NCBI RefSeq assembly: GCF_019145355.1
Contig: NZ_JAHSTY010000001.1
Coordinates: forward strand, 248,001-312,000
DNA length: 64,000 bases
Direction of reading: 5' to 3'
Source of the DNA: Pseudomonas azadiae
GTDB lineage: Bacteria; Pseudomonadota; Gammaproteobacteria; Pseudomonadales; Pseudomonadaceae
Of this stretch, positions 10,352 through 19,867 are shown one piece after another (within the stretch, counting starts at the first letter, position 1; each line of letters opens with the position of its first letter). A program made the position numbers and the translations under genes. The notes beneath the pieces were generated by a model, which saw only the letters and a program-made list of their open reading frames with translations, did no database searches and was not told where the DNA came from.

Positions 10352-11797
10352 ATGCAATGGGAAGTTGTGATCGGGCTGGAGATTCATACCCAGCTCGCCA
10401 CCCAATCGAAGATTTTCTCCGGTAGCTCCACCACGTTCGGCGCGGGCCCCAACACCCAGGCCAGCCTGGTAGACCTGGGCATGCCCGGCGTGCTGCCGGT
10501 GCTGAACCAGGAAGCGGTGCGCATGGCGGTGATGTTCGGCCTGGCGATTGACGCCGAGATCGGCCAGCACAACGTGTTCGCACGCAAGAATTACTTCTAC
10601 CCGGACCTGCCCAAGGGCTACCAGATCAGCCAGATGGAGTTGCCGATCGTCGGCAAGGGCCACCTGGACATCCCTCTGGAAGACGGCACCATCAAGCGCG
10701 TTGGCGTCACCCGCGCGCACCTGGAAGAAGACGCCGGCAAGAGCCTGCACGAAGAATTCCCGGGCGCGACCGGCATCGACTTGAACCGTGCCGGCACGCC
10801 GCTGCTGGAAATCGTTTCCGAGCCGGACATGCGCAGCGCCAAGGAAGCCGTCGCCTACGTCAAGACGATCCACGCCCTGGTGCGCTACCTGGGCATCTGC
10901 GACGGCAACATGGCCGAAGGTTCGCTGCGCTGCGACTGCAACGTGTCGATTCGCCCCAAGGGCCAGGCCGAATACGGCACGCGCTGCGAGATCAAGAACG
11001 TCAACTCGTTCCGCTTCATCGAGAAGGCGATCAACTGCGAAGTGCGTCGCCAGATCGACTTGATCGAAGACGGCGGCAAGGTCATCCAGCAAACGCGCCT
11101 GTACGACCCGAACAAAGACGAAACCCGCGCCATGCGCAGCAAGGAGGAAGCCAACGACTACCGTTACTTCCCCGACCCGGACCTGTTGCCGGTGGTGCTT
11201 GAGGACGCGTTCCTCAATGATATCCGCGCCACCCTGCCGGAATTGCCGCAGCAGAAACGCGAGCGCTTCCAGGCGCAGTTCGGCCTGTCGGTCTACGATG
11301 CCAGCGTCCTGGCCTCCAGCCGCGAGCAAGCCGATTACTTCGAAAAGGTCGTGAGCATTGCCGGTGATGCCAAGCTGGCGGCCAACTGGGTAATGGTCGA
11401 GCTGGGCAGCCTGTTGAACAAGCAGGGCCTGGAAATCGACGAGGCCCCGGTGAGCGCCGAGCAACTGGGCGGCATGCTGCTGCGCATCAAGGACAACACC
11501 ATCTCCGGCAAAATCGCCAAGACCGTGTTTGAAGCGATGGCCAGCGGCGAAGGCAGCGCAGACGAGATCATCGAGAAGCGCGGCCTCAAGCAAGTCACCG
11601 ACAGCGGCGCGATCTCGGCCGTACTCGATGAAATGCTCGCGGCCAACGCCGAGCAGGTCGAGCAATACCGCGCCGCGGACGAAGCCAAGCGCGGCAAGAT
11701 GTTCGGCTTCTTTGTCGGCCAGGCGATGAAAGCCTCCAAGGGCAAGGCCAACCCGCAACAGGTCAATGAGTTGCTCAAAAGCAAGCTCGAAGGCTGA
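10352..11797 (+). CDS. gatB: Aspartyl/glutamyl-tRNA amidotransferase subunit B
   Basis: GatB carries the kinase/transamidase site, activating the Asp or Glu on the tRNA and amidating it. The 481-residue product starts [20 protein letters not shown]. It shows the conserved segments [37 protein letters not shown] and a C-terminal YqeY-like helical tRNA-binding tail ending [15 protein letters not shown] precedes the start. It is the last gene of gatCAB; a palindromic repeat follows 48 bp later, and no T-rich terminator is obvious in the gap. Confidence 0.97.
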   Translation: MQWEVVIGLEIHTQLATQSKIFSGSSTTFGAGPNTQASLVDLGMPGVLPVLNQEAVRMAVMFGLAIDAEIGQHNVFARKNYFYPDLPKGYQISQMELPIVGKGHLDIPLEDGTIKRVGVTRAHLEEDAGKSLHEEFPGATGIDLNRAGTPLLEIVSEPDMRSAKEAVAYVKTIHALVRYLGICDGNMAEGSLRCDCNVSIRPKGQAEYGTRCEIKNVNSFRFIEKAINCEVRRQIDLIEDGGKVIQQTRLYDPNKDETRAMRSKEEANDYRYFPDPDLLPVVLEDAFLNDIRATLPELPQQKRERFQAQFGLSVYDASVLASSREQADYFEKVVSIAGDAKLAANWVMVELGSLLNKQGLEIDEAPVSAEQLGGMLLRIKDNTISGKIAKTVFEAMASGEGSADEIIEKRGLKQVTDSGAISAVLDEMLAANAEQVEQYRAADEAKRGKMFGFFVGQAMKASKGKANPQQVNELLKSKLEG

Positions 11798-11845
11798 TCG
11801 CAATGACTGGTCCGGGAGGAAACCTCACTTCCCACCCGGATACCC

Positions 11846-11933
11846 TGTGGGAGCTGGCTTGCCTGCGATTGCATCACCTCGGTGCTCCTGAGAACACCGG
11901 GGCGTGCGCATCGCAGGCAAGCCAGCTCCCACA
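11846..11933. repeat. REP pair (inverted palindromic repeat)
   Basis: Two perfectly complementary 24-nt arms (11846-11869 and 11910-11933), each carrying the GTGGGAGCTGGCTTGCC core, are separated by 40 nt. The same arm recurs at several other intergenic places in this window, as expected of REP/REPIN elements of fluorescent pseudomonads. It lies between gatB and the RlpA-like gene. Confidence 0.9.
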
Positions 11934-11954
11934 TTTGTTATGGGGCAATTTGAA

Positions 11955-12326
11955 ATGAAGCGTCTACTCGGCCTTATGACCGTGTTCGCCTGGCTGACCG
12001 GCTGCGCCAGCGGCGTCATCGATCCCAACGGCTACGACGAAACCGGCACCGCCTCCTATTACGGCGCTCGCCACCATGGCAAAAGAACCGCCAGCGGTGA
12101 GCCCTTCAACCAGAACGGCCTGACCGCCGCCCACCGGCGCCTGCCGTTCGGCACCCAGGTCAAGGTCACCAACCTGAACAACGACAAATCCGTAGTGGTG
12201 CGCATCAATGATCGCGGCCCGCATACCCGTGGGCGCTTGATCGATCTTTCACGCAAGGCCGCCGAGCAACTGGGTATGATCGGCAGCGGTACGGCACGCG
12301 TGCGCGTACAAGCCATGAGCAACTGA
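11955..12326 (+). CDS. RlpA-like double-psi beta-barrel lipoprotein
   Basis: This 123-residue exported lipoprotein starts with [19 protein letters not shown], which ends in a lipobox (LTGC). The rest is a single double-psi beta-barrel domain with the RlpA signature [29 protein letters not shown] and RINDRGPH. It lacks the C-terminal SPOR domain of full-length RlpA, so it is a short relative; RlpA itself cleaves naked glycan strands at the septum. I chose 11955 because the signal peptide starts there; upstream in-frame codons run into the REP element. The cation-exchanger gene follows within about 20 nt, so the two are probably co-transcribed. Confidence 0.85.
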   Translation: MKRLLGLMTVFAWLTGCASGVIDPNGYDETGTASYYGARHHGKRTASGEPFNQNGLTAAHRRLPFGTQVKVTNLNNDKSVVVRINDRGPHTRGRLIDLSRKAAEQLGMIGSGTARVRVQAMSN

Positions 12327-12342
12327 CAATGGAGCCTCAGCC

Positions 12343-13431
12343 ATTTTCGGACTAACCGCCCTCTCCCCCTGGAGCCTGCTGGAACTGGCGGGCGGCCTTT
12401 TACTGCTGATCGTCGGCGCCGAAATCCTGGTGCGCGCCGCGGTGCGCCTGGCCGCGAGCCTCAAGGTGCGGCCGCTGATCATTGGCCTGACGATCGTCGC
12501 CTTTGGCAGCAGCGCACCGCAGATGACCGTCAGCCTGCAAGCCACCCTGGCCGGCAACACCGATATCGCCGTGGGCAGCGTGATCGGCAGCAGCATCTTC
12601 AACGTCCTGGTCACGTTGGGCCTGTCGGCGCTGATCATTCCACTGCGGGTCTCACGGCAACTGGTGCGGCTGGACATTCCGGTGATGATCCTCGCCGGGT
12701 TGCTGGTGTTCATCCTTGCCGCCAATGAAGAGCTCACCCCGGTCGACGGCCTGCTGTTGCTGATGGCGTTGCTCGCCTACCTCGGCGTGCTGCATTACCA
12801 GACCCGCCATTCCCGGCGCCCGCGCACGCTGCACACCGTGGCCCGCGCACCCTGGCTGAGCAGCGTGCTGCTGATGCTCGGCGGGTTGTTGGTCCTGGTG
12901 CTGGCCGGGCATATGCTGCTGGGCGCGGCGGTCGATGTGGCGAGCGATCTGGGCCTGTCGGAGCGCGTCATCGGCCTGACACTGATCGGCGTCGGCACCT
13001 CGTTGCCATGCCTCGCCACGTCGTTGATCGCCGCCCTGCGCGGCCAGCGGGAAATTGCGGTGGGCAACGTGATCGGCAGCAACCTGTTCAACCTGCTTGG
13101 CGTCCTGGGTTTGACCGCGCTGCTCGCGCCCTCGCCACTCTCGGTCTCGCCCAATGCGCTGGATTTCGACCTGCCGGTGATGCTTGGCGTGGTACTGCTG
13201 TGCCTGCCGGTGTTCTACACCGGCTACCGCATGACCCGCGCCGAAGGCCTGGTGCTGCTGGGCCTGTACCTGGCGTACGGGCTGCACGTGATGGCTTTCA
13301 CCACCGGCATGCCGCTGGCCAACAAGCTTGAACAACTGATGCTGTATTACGTACTGCCAATGCTGGTGGCGTTCCTGTTGTTCAGCACGCTGCGAGCCTG
13401 GCGCCGCCAACACAAGAGGGAATCGCAATGA
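12343..13431 (+). CDS. CaCA-family sodium/calcium exchanger, probable ATT start
   Basis: This is a membrane cation/Ca2+ exchanger of the YrbG type with two inverted repeats of five helices. The alpha-repeats are visible as GLTIVAFGSSAPQMTVS in the first half and GLTLIGVGTSLPCLATS in the second, with GSVIGSSIFN and GNVIGSNLFN helices after each. The first helix (SLLELAGGLLLLIVGAEIL) lies upstream of the first canonical codon, a GTG at 12430, and no ATG, GTG or TTG occurs between it and the in-frame stop at 12316. I place the start at ATT 12343, which has GGAG 8 nt upstream and gives 362 aa. An alternative is a one-base frameshift relative to the ATG at 12329. The final bases overlap the next gene (ATGA). 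Confidence 0.85.
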   Translation: MFGLTALSPWSLLELAGGLLLLIVGAEILVRAAVRLAASLKVRPLIIGLTIVAFGSSAPQMTVSLQATLAGNTDIAVGSVIGSSIFNVLVTLGLSALIIPLRVSRQLVRLDIPVMILAGLLVFILAANEELTPVDGLLLLMALLAYLGVLHYQTRHSRRPRTLHTVARAPWLSSVLLMLGGLLVLVLAGHMLLGAAVDVASDLGLSERVIGLTLIGVGTSLPCLATSLIAALRGQREIAVGNVIGSNLFNLLGVLGLTALLAPSPLSVSPNALDFDLPVMLGVVLLCLPVFYTGYRMTRAEGLVLLGLYLAYGLHVMAFTTGMPLANKLEQLMLYYVLPMLVAFLLFSTLRAWRRQHKRESQ

Positions 13432-13811
13432 CCGATCAGAAAAAGCCTGGGGTTGAAATGCGTCGCCAGGTCATGGGCGATGCGTTCGTCGACCGCGCCC
13501 TGGGCAACGCCACCGAATTCACCCAACCGTTGCAGGATTTCGTCAACGAACACGCCTGGGGCAGCGTGTGGAACCGCGAAGGCTTGCCGCTGAAGACCCG
13601 CAGCCTGATCACCCTCGCCGCCCTTACCGCGCTCAAGTGCCCACAGGAACTGAAGGGGCACGTGCGCGGTGCGTTGAACAATGGGTGTACGGTGGAGGAG
13701 ATCCGCGAAGCACTGCTGCATTGCGCGGTGTATGCGGGCGTGCCGGCGGCGATTGATGCGTTTCGGGCGGCGCAGGAGGTGATTGAGGCGTATCAGGCGG
13801 ATCAGCAGTGA
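13428..13811 (+). CDS. Carboxymuconolactone decarboxylase-family protein
   Basis: The 127-residue all-helical protein belongs to the carboxymuconolactone decarboxylase/AhpD fold. The conserved core is NREGLPLKTRSLITLAALTA, followed by ELKGHVRGALNNG and LLHCAVYAGVPAAIDAF. It has the length and N-terminus of PcaC-type 4-carboxymuconolactone decarboxylases, but no other protocatechuate genes are nearby and it lacks the CxxC of AhpD-type peroxidases. It may therefore be a paralogue with another substrate. Its ATG overlaps the exchanger's stop codon, so the two are translationally coupled. Confidence 0.85.
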   Translation: MTDQKKPGVEMRRQVMGDAFVDRALGNATEFTQPLQDFVNEHAWGSVWNREGLPLKTRSLITLAALTALKCPQELKGHVRGALNNGCTVEEIREALLHCAVYAGVPAAIDAFRAAQEVIEAYQADQQ

Positions 13812-13824
13812 CTGTCAGGTAGCT

Positions 13825-13896
13825 ATCGCAGGCAAGCCAGCTCCCACATTTTGATGTGTGAACACATTCAAGTGTGCAAGCTGGCTTGCCGGCGAT
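13825..13896. repeat. REP pair, right arm degenerate
   Basis: Inverted arms with the GGCAAGCCAGCTCCCACA core at 13825-13848 and a diverged partner at about 13872-13896. It lies between convergent genes and could double as a transcription barrier. Confidence 0.8.
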
Positions 13897-13920
13897 TGGC
13901 CCTTGAGGGCGCTGCAAATC

Positions 13921-14862
13921 TCAGATCCAGCCACCGGCCTGCAACACGAAGATCCCGATATTGGTGGTCACCGCCGCCATCAGCGTGGTGATCACAATAA
14001 TCGCCGCCGCCAGCTCATGATTTCCTTCGGCCGCCCTGGCCATCACAAAGCTGGCTGCGGCCGTCGGCGCACCGAAATACAGGAACAGAATCCCCAGCTC
14101 CGGCCCGCGGAAGCCCAGCAGCCAAGCGCCCATCGTGGCGACCACCGGCAACCAGACCATCTTCATCAAGCTCGCGCTCAGCGCCATCTTGCCGCTCTTG
14201 CGCAAAGCCGCCAGGGACAACGTGCCGCCAATACAGATCAATGCCAGCGGCAAGGTGGTGTCCGCGAGGTATTGCATGGATTTTTCCAGCCAGCCCGGCA
14301 GGCCAATCTGAAAATAGGCAAACGGCGCCGCCAGAATCACGCTGATGATCAGCGGATTGGCCACCACACTCTTGAAGATGCTCCACGGATCGGACTTGAT
14401 CACCGGGCTGTACACGGCCAGCACGATGGTCGATAGCGTGTTGTAGAACAGAATCACCAGCGCCGCGAGGATCGCGCCGAGGGAGATACCGTAGTCGCCA
14501 TACATGCTGGCAGCCAGCGCCAGGCCGATCACGCCGTTGTTGCCGCGAAACGCGCCCTGGGTGTAGATGCCCCGGTCTTCGCGCTTGCAGCGAAAAATCG
14601 CCCAGCCCCAGGCCAGGGCAAAACTCACCAGCGTGGCGATGGAAAAGTAGATCAGCAGGCCCGGCTTGAGCGCCGAATGCAGGTCGGCATGCAGGATGCC
14701 CAAAAACAGCAACGTCGGCATGGTGACGTTGAACACCAGGGACGATGCCGTGTGGATGAAGTTGTCGTTGATCCAGTTGATGCGCTTGAGCAGCACGCCC
14801 AGGAACAGCATGGCAAACACCGGCGCGGTGATGGTGAGGGTAGTGAGGAAAATTGCCAGCAT
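13921..14862 (-). CDS. AEC-family permease (auxin efflux carrier type)
   Basis: This membrane transporter has 313 residues and about ten hydrophobic segments in two inverted halves, typical of the AEC family, whose bacterial members export or import small carboxylates. Recognisable stretches are FAMLFLGVLLKRINWIN at the N-terminus, RGNNGVIGLALA mid-protein and GTLSLAALRKSGKMALSASL in the second half. The start at 14862 (MLAIFLTTLTITAPVF) is preferred over upstream codons that run into a REP element. It is convergent with the decarboxylase-like gene. The substrate is not predictable; proximity to the glucarate genes is separated by a large repeat and is not evidence of shared function. Confidence 0.85.
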   Translation of the reverse strand: MLAIFLTTLTITAPVFAMLFLGVLLKRINWINDNFIHTASSLVFNVTMPTLLFLGILHADLHSALKPGLLIYFSIATLVSFALAWGWAIFRCKREDRGIYTQGAFRGNNGVIGLALAASMYGDYGISLGAILAALVILFYNTLSTIVLAVYSPVIKSDPWSIFKSVVANPLIISVILAAPFAYFQIGLPGWLEKSMQYLADTTLPLALICIGGTLSLAALRKSGKMALSASLMKMVWLPVVATMGAWLLGFRGPELGILFLYFGAPTAAASFVMARAAEGNHELAAAIIVITTLMAAVTTNIGIFVLQAGGWI

Positions 14863-14944
14863 GCCGGGGAGAACCTTGGTGAGCGTCGGTAGGTGGCTAA
14901 TGATAAGCCATGCAGCCCGTCTCGTCTGGGCAACACTGACCAAA

Positions 14945-15238
14945 TGCGGGAGCTGGCTTGCCTGCGATGGCCATAGGTACCTACACAACGTTCAAAGGCA
15001 GACAAATCTCCCTGTAGTGAGCGGGCTTGTCCCGCGCTGGGTGGCGAAGCCGCCCCAAACCAGGCGAATTGGGTTTGTCTGAAACTGCGCGGCGTCTTTA
15101 TTGGGGCGGCTTCGCCACCCAGCGCGGGACAAGCCCGCTCACTACAAAAATGTGCAGATACTTATGCTGCAATAGCGGAGTTTCAGGCAATACAGCTGTT
15201 ACTGATACACCGCCATCGCAGGCAAGCCAGCTCCCACA
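14945..15238. repeat. Outer REP arms around a large inverted repeat
   Basis: One REP arm (14945-14968) and its complement (15215-15238) lie about 246 nt apart and enclose the 46-bp inverted repeat described next. The 392-nt gap between the AEC gene and garD holds only these repeats; I see no gene in it. Confidence 0.75.
15013..15146. repeat. 46-bp perfect inverted repeat
   Basis: Arms 15013-15058 and 15101-15146 are exactly complementary over 46 bases with a 42-nt loop. The arms start TGTAGTGAGCGGGCTTGTCC and end in GCCGCCCCAA. A second, slightly diverged copy of the element is at 20976-21115, so it is a dispersed family. It has no coding capacity of its own. Confidence 0.9.
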
Positions 15239-15254
15239 AGGTTCGCGCCAGCCC

Positions 15255-16808
15255 TCAGGTAATCGGCGCCGGGTTGAACAAGGTGATGTCGTTATGCAGC
15301 TTGTGATGCTCGGCCCACGTCTGCTTCCTGCCGCTGGCTACGTCCAGGTAGAAGTGGAACAACTCCCAGCCCAGCGCCTCGATGCTCGCACGTCCGGTGG
15401 CGATGCGCCCGGCGTCGATATCGATCAGGTCCGGCCAACGCTGCGCCAGCTCCGTACGCGTCGACACCTTCACCACCGGCGCCATCGCCAGCCCGTACGG
15501 CGTGCCGCGCCCGGTGGTGAACACATGCAGGTTCATCCCCGCCGCCAGTTGCAAAGTCCCGCACACGAAGTCACTGGCCGGTGTGGCACAAAAGATCAGG
15601 CCCTTGCCCTTGAAACGCTCGCCTGGGCCCAGTACGCCGTTGATCGCGCTGCTACCGGATTTGACAATGGAGCCCAAGGACTTCTCGACGATGTTCGACA
15701 ACCCGCCCTTCTTGTTGCCCGGCGTGGTGTTGGCGCTGCGATCGGCCTCGCCCTTGGCCAGGTAACGGTCGTACCAGTCCATTTCCCGCACCAACTCTTC
15801 GGCAACTTCCTTCGTCTCTGCGCGAGAAGTCAGCAAGTAGATGGCGTCACGCACTTCGGTGACTTCGGAAAACATCACCGTCGCCCCGGCCCGCAGCAGC
15901 AAGTCCGAGGCATAGCCCAACGCCGGGTTGGCGGTGATCCCGGAGAACGCATCACTGCCGCCGCACTGCATGCCCAGGATCAGCTCGGATGCCGGCACGG
16001 TTTCGCGGCGGCGCTGATCGAGCTTCTTCAAGCGCACCTCGGCCAGTTCCATGATCTGCTCGATCATTTCGGTAAAGCCGTGACTGGAGTCCTGCAAGCG
16101 GTACAACCAGGGCTCGCTCAGGTCCACCGAGCTGTCGTTGTCATGCATCACCTGGCCGGCCTGCAACTTCTCGCAGCCCAGGCTGATCACCAGCGCTTCG
16201 CCGCCCAGGTTCGGGTTGCGCGCCAGGTTGCGCACGGTGCGGATCGGGATGTAGGCATCCGTCGCAGTGATCGCGACCCCGCAGCCGTAGCTGTGGGTCA
16301 ACGCCACCACGTCATCAACGTGCGGGTAGTTGGGCAGCAACTCGTCCTTGATGCGCTTGACCGCATGGTCCAGCACCCCGGTCACGCATTGCACGGTGGT
16401 GGTAATGCCGAGGATATTGCGCGTGCCGACCGTGCCGTCGGCGTTGCGGTAACCCTCGAACGTGAACCCTTCCAGCGGCGCCTGGGCCTGCGGCACTTCG
16501 GTGGACAGCGGCAAGCTGTCCAGCGGCGGCGCGGTGGGCATGCGCAACTGGTCTTCCTGCACCCAACTGCCGCGCGGAATCGGCGCCAGGGCATAACCGA
16601 TGGTCTGGCCGTAGCGAATGATCTCGCCACCCTCGGGGATATCTTCCAGGGTCACCTTGTGGCTCTGCGGGATAAAATCCACGGTCACCAGGCCGTCCGG
16701 GAACTCGGTCCCGGCCGGTACGCCCTGGTCATTGACCACGATCACCACGTTGTCGCGCGCGTGCAAACGAATCGAGCGCGGCGAGTCGGCATGTTCAATC
16801 AACTGCAT
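15255..16808 (-). CDS. garD: Galactarate dehydratase
   Basis: GarD removes water from D-galactarate to give 5-dehydro-4-deoxy-D-glucarate. The 517-residue product has the two parts of the UxaA/GarD family. The N-terminal SAF-like domain covers residues about 1-95 ([18 protein letters not shown]). The large C-terminal part carries [22 protein letters not shown] and [19 protein letters not shown] start at 16808 because the family begins MQLIEH; further upstream is the end of gudP. It lies 11 nt after gudP on the minus strand and completes the glucarate/galactarate route with gudP, the semialdehyde dehydrogenase and kdgD. Confidence 0.93.
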   Translation of the reverse strand: MQLIEHADSPRSIRLHARDNVVIVVNDQGVPAGTEFPDGLVTVDFIPQSHKVTLEDIPEGGEIIRYGQTIGYALAPIPRGSWVQEDQLRMPTAPPLDSLPLSTEVPQAQAPLEGFTFEGYRNADGTVGTRNILGITTTVQCVTGVLDHAVKRIKDELLPNYPHVDDVVALTHSYGCGVAITATDAYIPIRTVRNLARNPNLGGEALVISLGCEKLQAGQVMHDNDSSVDLSEPWLYRLQDSSHGFTEMIEQIMELAEVRLKKLDQRRRETVPASELILGMQCGGSDAFSGITANPALGYASDLLLRAGATVMFSEVTEVRDAIYLLTSRAETKEVAEELVREMDWYDRYLAKGEADRSANTTPGNKKGGLSNIVEKSLGSIVKSGSSAINGVLGPGERFKGKGLIFCATPASDFVCGTLQLAAGMNLHVFTTGRGTPYGLAMAPVVKVSTRTELAQRWPDLIDIDAGRIATGRASIEALGWELFHFYLDVASGRKQTWAEHHKLHNDITLFNPAPIT

Positions 16809-16819
16809 CACGGTGCCTC

Positions 16820-18184
16820 TCAGGAATGCGCTTCGGTTAGGGTGGTCAACTCTGGCCCCTTGCTTGGTGGCTCTTTGAGTACTACACGCTTGATCGGGCC
16901 GACGATGACCAGATAGCTGAACACTGCCACCAGCGCGTTGGCGCCGACGAACACCAAGGCCCACTTGAACGAGCCGGTGGTGCTGATGATGTAGCCGATC
17001 ACGATTGGCGTGGTGATCGAGGCCAGGTTACCGAAGGTGTTGAACAAGCCGCCACTGAGGCCGGCGATTTGTTTCGGCGAAGTGTCGGACACCACCGCCC
17101 AACCCAGTGCGCCAACGCCTTTGCCAAAGAAGGCCAACGCCATGAAGCCCACCACCATCCATTCAACGTCGACGTAGTTGCACGCAATGATGCTGCTGGA
17201 AACCAGCAGCCCGGCGATGATCGGCGCCTTGCGGGCGAAGGTCAGCGAATGCCCCTTGCGCAGCAGGTAGTCTGAAATCACGCCGCCGAGCACGCCACCG
17301 ATAAAGCCGCAGATCGCCGGTAACGAGGCGATGAAACCGGCCTTGAGGATGGTCATGCCACGGTCCTGCACCAGGTAAACCGGGAACCAGGTCAGGAAGA
17401 AATACGTGATGCCGTTGATGCAGTACTGGCCCAGGTAAACACCGAGCATCATGCGGTTGGTCAGCAACTGACGGATGTAATCCCACTTTGGACCGTCGGT
17501 TTTCTTACCCTTGCCCTTGTCCTGGTCCATGTCGACCATCGCGCCATTGGCGGCGATGTGATTGAACTCGGCCTCGTTGATCATCGGGTGCTGGCGCGGG
17601 CTGTGGATGACTTTCAGCCAGATCAGCGAGAACACGATACCGATCACGCCCATCACGATAAACACGTGCTGCCAGCCGAAGCGGTAGACGATCCAGCCCA
17701 TCAACGGTGCGAACAACACGGTGGCGAAGTATTGCGCCGAGTTGAAGATCGCCGAAGCTGTACCGCGCTCGGCGGTAGGAAACCAGGCCGCCACGATGCG
17801 TGCGTTACCCGGGAAGGAAGGCGCTTCGGCCAGGCCCACCATGAAGCGCAGCATGAACAGTGCAACCACGGCGGTGGAGACACCGAACTCACCCACATAG
17901 CCTTGCAGCACGGTGAACAGGGACCAGGTGAAGATGCTCAAGGCATAGATTTTTTTCGAGCCGAAGCGGTCCAGCAGCCAGCCACCGGGAATTTGCCCGG
18001 CCACGTAGGCCCAACCGAATGCGGAGAAGATATAACCGAGGGTGACCGCGTCGATGCCGAGGTCTTTTTGCAGGCTGGAGCCTGCGATGGCGATAGTGGC
18101 CCGGTCGGCATAGTTGATCGTGGTCACCAGGAACAGCATGAGCAGGATCAAATAGCGGACGTGGGTCGGCTTGGTCGCTTGCAT
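16820..18184 (-). CDS. gudP: MFS D-glucarate/galactarate permease
   Basis: This is a 454-residue major-facilitator transporter of the anion:cation symporter group that takes up hexarates. Twelve hydrophobic segments are visible, and the N-terminus [20 protein letters not shown] with [20 protein letters not shown] is typical of GudP. The cytoplasmic loop between helices 6 and 7 is charged ([15 protein letters not shown]). It lies between the dehydrogenase gene (with a REP in the 183-nt gap) and garD, so uptake and degradation are grouped. Assignment to glucarate/galactarate rather than another sugar acid rests mainly on the pathway context. Confidence 0.92.
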   Translation of the reverse strand: MQATKPTHVRYLILLMLFLVTTINYADRATIAIAGSSLQKDLGIDAVTLGYIFSAFGWAYVAGQIPGGWLLDRFGSKKIYALSIFTWSLFTVLQGYVGEFGVSTAVVALFMLRFMVGLAEAPSFPGNARIVAAWFPTAERGTASAIFNSAQYFATVLFAPLMGWIVYRFGWQHVFIVMGVIGIVFSLIWLKVIHSPRQHPMINEAEFNHIAANGAMVDMDQDKGKGKKTDGPKWDYIRQLLTNRMMLGVYLGQYCINGITYFFLTWFPVYLVQDRGMTILKAGFIASLPAICGFIGGVLGGVISDYLLRKGHSLTFARKAPIIAGLLVSSSIIACNYVDVEWMVVGFMALAFFGKGVGALGWAVVSDTSPKQIAGLSGGLFNTFGNLASITTPIVIGYIISTTGSFKWALVFVGANALVAVFSYLVIVGPIKRVVLKEPPSKGPELTTLTEAHS

Positions 18185-18252
18185 GTAGAAGTACTCCCAC
18201 TAATTATTTTTTTTGCGGGTAATTTTTATGTGTGCCAATGGGAACCGCTTCA

Positions 18253-18339
18253 TGTGGGAGCTGGCTTGCCTGCGATGCAGTCACCTCGGTGCGTCAGTTA
18301 CACCGGGTTGATGCCATCGCAGGCAAGCCGGCTCCCACA
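18253..18339. repeat. REP pair
   Basis: Two complementary arms (18253-18276 and 18316-18339) with the usual core and one mismatch. It lies inside the glucarate cluster, between the dehydrogenase and gudP, where it could affect mRNA stability and differential expression. Confidence 0.88.
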
Positions 18340-18367
18340 AGAGCCGGTTGCCACAAGGTGTTGCGTG

Positions 18368-19813
18368 TTACGAGCCGATGTAGCTGGTCTTCACCACGGT
18401 GTAGAACTCTTGCGCATAGCGACCTTGCTCACGCGAACCGTAGGAAGAGCCCTTACGGCCACCGAACGGCACGTGGTAATCCACGCCGGCGGTGGGCAGG
18501 TTGACCATCACCATCCCGGCCTGGGAGTGGCGCTTGAAGTGGTTGGCATACTTGAGCGACGTGGTGGCGATACCTGCCGACAAGCCGAACTCGGTGTCAT
18601 TGGCCATGGCCAGCGCCGCCTCGTAGTCCGCCACGCGCACGACGTTGGCCACCGGGCCGAAGATTTCTTCGCGGCTGATGCGCATCTGGGCTTCGCTGTC
18701 AGCAAACAGCGTCGGCGCCAGGTAGTAGCCCTCTGTGTCGCACGTCACCAGGCCGCCACCGCTGACCAACCGCGCGCCTTCGCCTTGGCCGATCTCGATG
18801 TACTTCATGTCCTGGTCCAACTGGGCCTGGGAAACCACCGGGCCGATGTCGGTACCGCTTTTGAGCGCGTGGCCGACCTTGATCGACTTCATGCGCTCGG
18901 CCATGGCCGCGACGAACTGGTCGTGGATACCGGCAGTCACGATCAGGCGGCTGGAGGCGGTGCAACGCTGGCCGGTGGAGTAGAACGCGCTCTGTACCGA
19001 CAGCTCGACGGCCTGCTTGAGGTCGGCGTCGTCGAGAATGATCTGCGGGTTCTTGCCGCCCATCTCCAACTGCACTTTGGCCTGGCGCGATACGCAGCTG
19101 ACGGCGATCTGGCGACCGACACCGACGGAGCCGGTAAAGCTGATGCCATCGACTTTCGGGCTGTTGACCAGCACATCGCCAACCACTCGACCGCTGCCCA
19201 TCACCAGGTTGAACACACCGGCCGGGAAGCCGGCGCGGGAAATGATTTCCGCCAGGGCCCAGGCGCAGCCCGGTACCAGTTCAGCCGGCTTGATCACCAC
19301 GCAGTTGCCGTAGGCCAGGGCCGGGGCGATCTTCCACGCGGGGATGGCGATCGGGAAGTTCCATGGGGTGATCAAACCGACCACGCCCAGGGCTTCACGG
19401 GTGACTTCAACGTTGACGCCCGGACGCACCGACGGCACATAGTCGCCCGACAGGCGCAGGCATTCACCGGCGAAGAACTTGAAGATGTTACCGGCGCGGG
19501 TCACTTCGCCGATGGCTTCGGGCAGGGTCTTGCCCTCTTCACGGGCCAGCAGGGTGCCGAGTTCTTCGCGGCGCGCGAGGATCTCGCTGCCGACTTTGTC
19601 CAGGGCATCATGGCGAGCCTGAATCCCGGAGGTGGACCAGGCCGGGAACGCGGCACGCGCAGCATCGATGGCAGCGTTGACCTGGGCAACATCCGCCTTG
19701 GCGTATTCGCCAATGACGTCGGACAACTCTGACGGGTTGAGGTTGACGCAGTAGTCGGCGCCGGCCACCCATTGGCCATTGATGTAGTTTTCAAAACGTA
19801 GGGCTTGGGACAC
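18368..19813 (-). CDS. Alpha-ketoglutaric semialdehyde dehydrogenase (aldehyde dehydrogenase family)
   Basis: The enzyme oxidises 2,5-dioxopentanoate (alpha-ketoglutaric semialdehyde) to 2-oxoglutarate, the last step of hexarate breakdown. The 481-residue product has the aldehyde dehydrogenase landmarks: TPWNFPIAIPAWKIAPAL, the coenzyme loop SFTGSVGVGR, the general-base glutamate in LEMGGKNP and the nucleophile Cys284 in STGQRCTASSR. EEIFGPVANVVR and PFGGRKGSSYGSREQG are also present. Downstream of kdgD and separated from it by a hairpin, it sits where this enzyme is found in pseudomonad glucarate clusters. Family assignment is certain; the substrate is inferred from context. Confidence 0.92.
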   Translation of the reverse strand: MSQALRFENYINGQWVAGADYCVNLNPSELSDVIGEYAKADVAQVNAAIDAARAAFPAWSTSGIQARHDALDKVGSEILARREELGTLLAREEGKTLPEAIGEVTRAGNIFKFFAGECLRLSGDYVPSVRPGVNVEVTREALGVVGLITPWNFPIAIPAWKIAPALAYGNCVVIKPAELVPGCAWALAEIISRAGFPAGVFNLVMGSGRVVGDVLVNSPKVDGISFTGSVGVGRQIAVSCVSRQAKVQLEMGGKNPQIILDDADLKQAVELSVQSAFYSTGQRCTASSRLIVTAGIHDQFVAAMAERMKSIKVGHALKSGTDIGPVVSQAQLDQDMKYIEIGQGEGARLVSGGGLVTCDTEGYYLAPTLFADSEAQMRISREEIFGPVANVVRVADYEAALAMANDTEFGLSAGIATTSLKYANHFKRHSQAGMVMVNLPTAGVDYHVPFGGRKGSSYGSREQGRYAQEFYTVVKTSYIGS

Positions 19814-19833
19814 GAATCTTCTCCTTCACGCAA

Positions 19834-19859
19834 AAGGCCGCTGATTGCTCAGCGGCCTT
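19834..19859 (-). terminator. Hairpin between kdgD and the dehydrogenase
   Basis: An 11-bp perfect stem (19834-19844 with 19849-19859) with a 4-nt loop and a short TTTT on the transcribed strand. It lies 8 nt after the kdgD stop and may attenuate read-through into the dehydrogenase gene. Confidence 0.65.
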
Positions 19860-19867
19860 ATAGATAG

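Noticed and set aside
13428..13811. Naming this gene pcaC
   Set aside because: It fits the family and length, but no other beta-ketoadipate genes are present, so the specific name would be a guess.
15027..19732. Long antisense frames over garD, gudP and the dehydrogenase (629 and 724 codons)
   Set aside because: They have low-complexity His/Gln/Arg/Gly-rich content typical of shadow frames in GC-rich genomes; the opposite strand has intact catalytic motifs.
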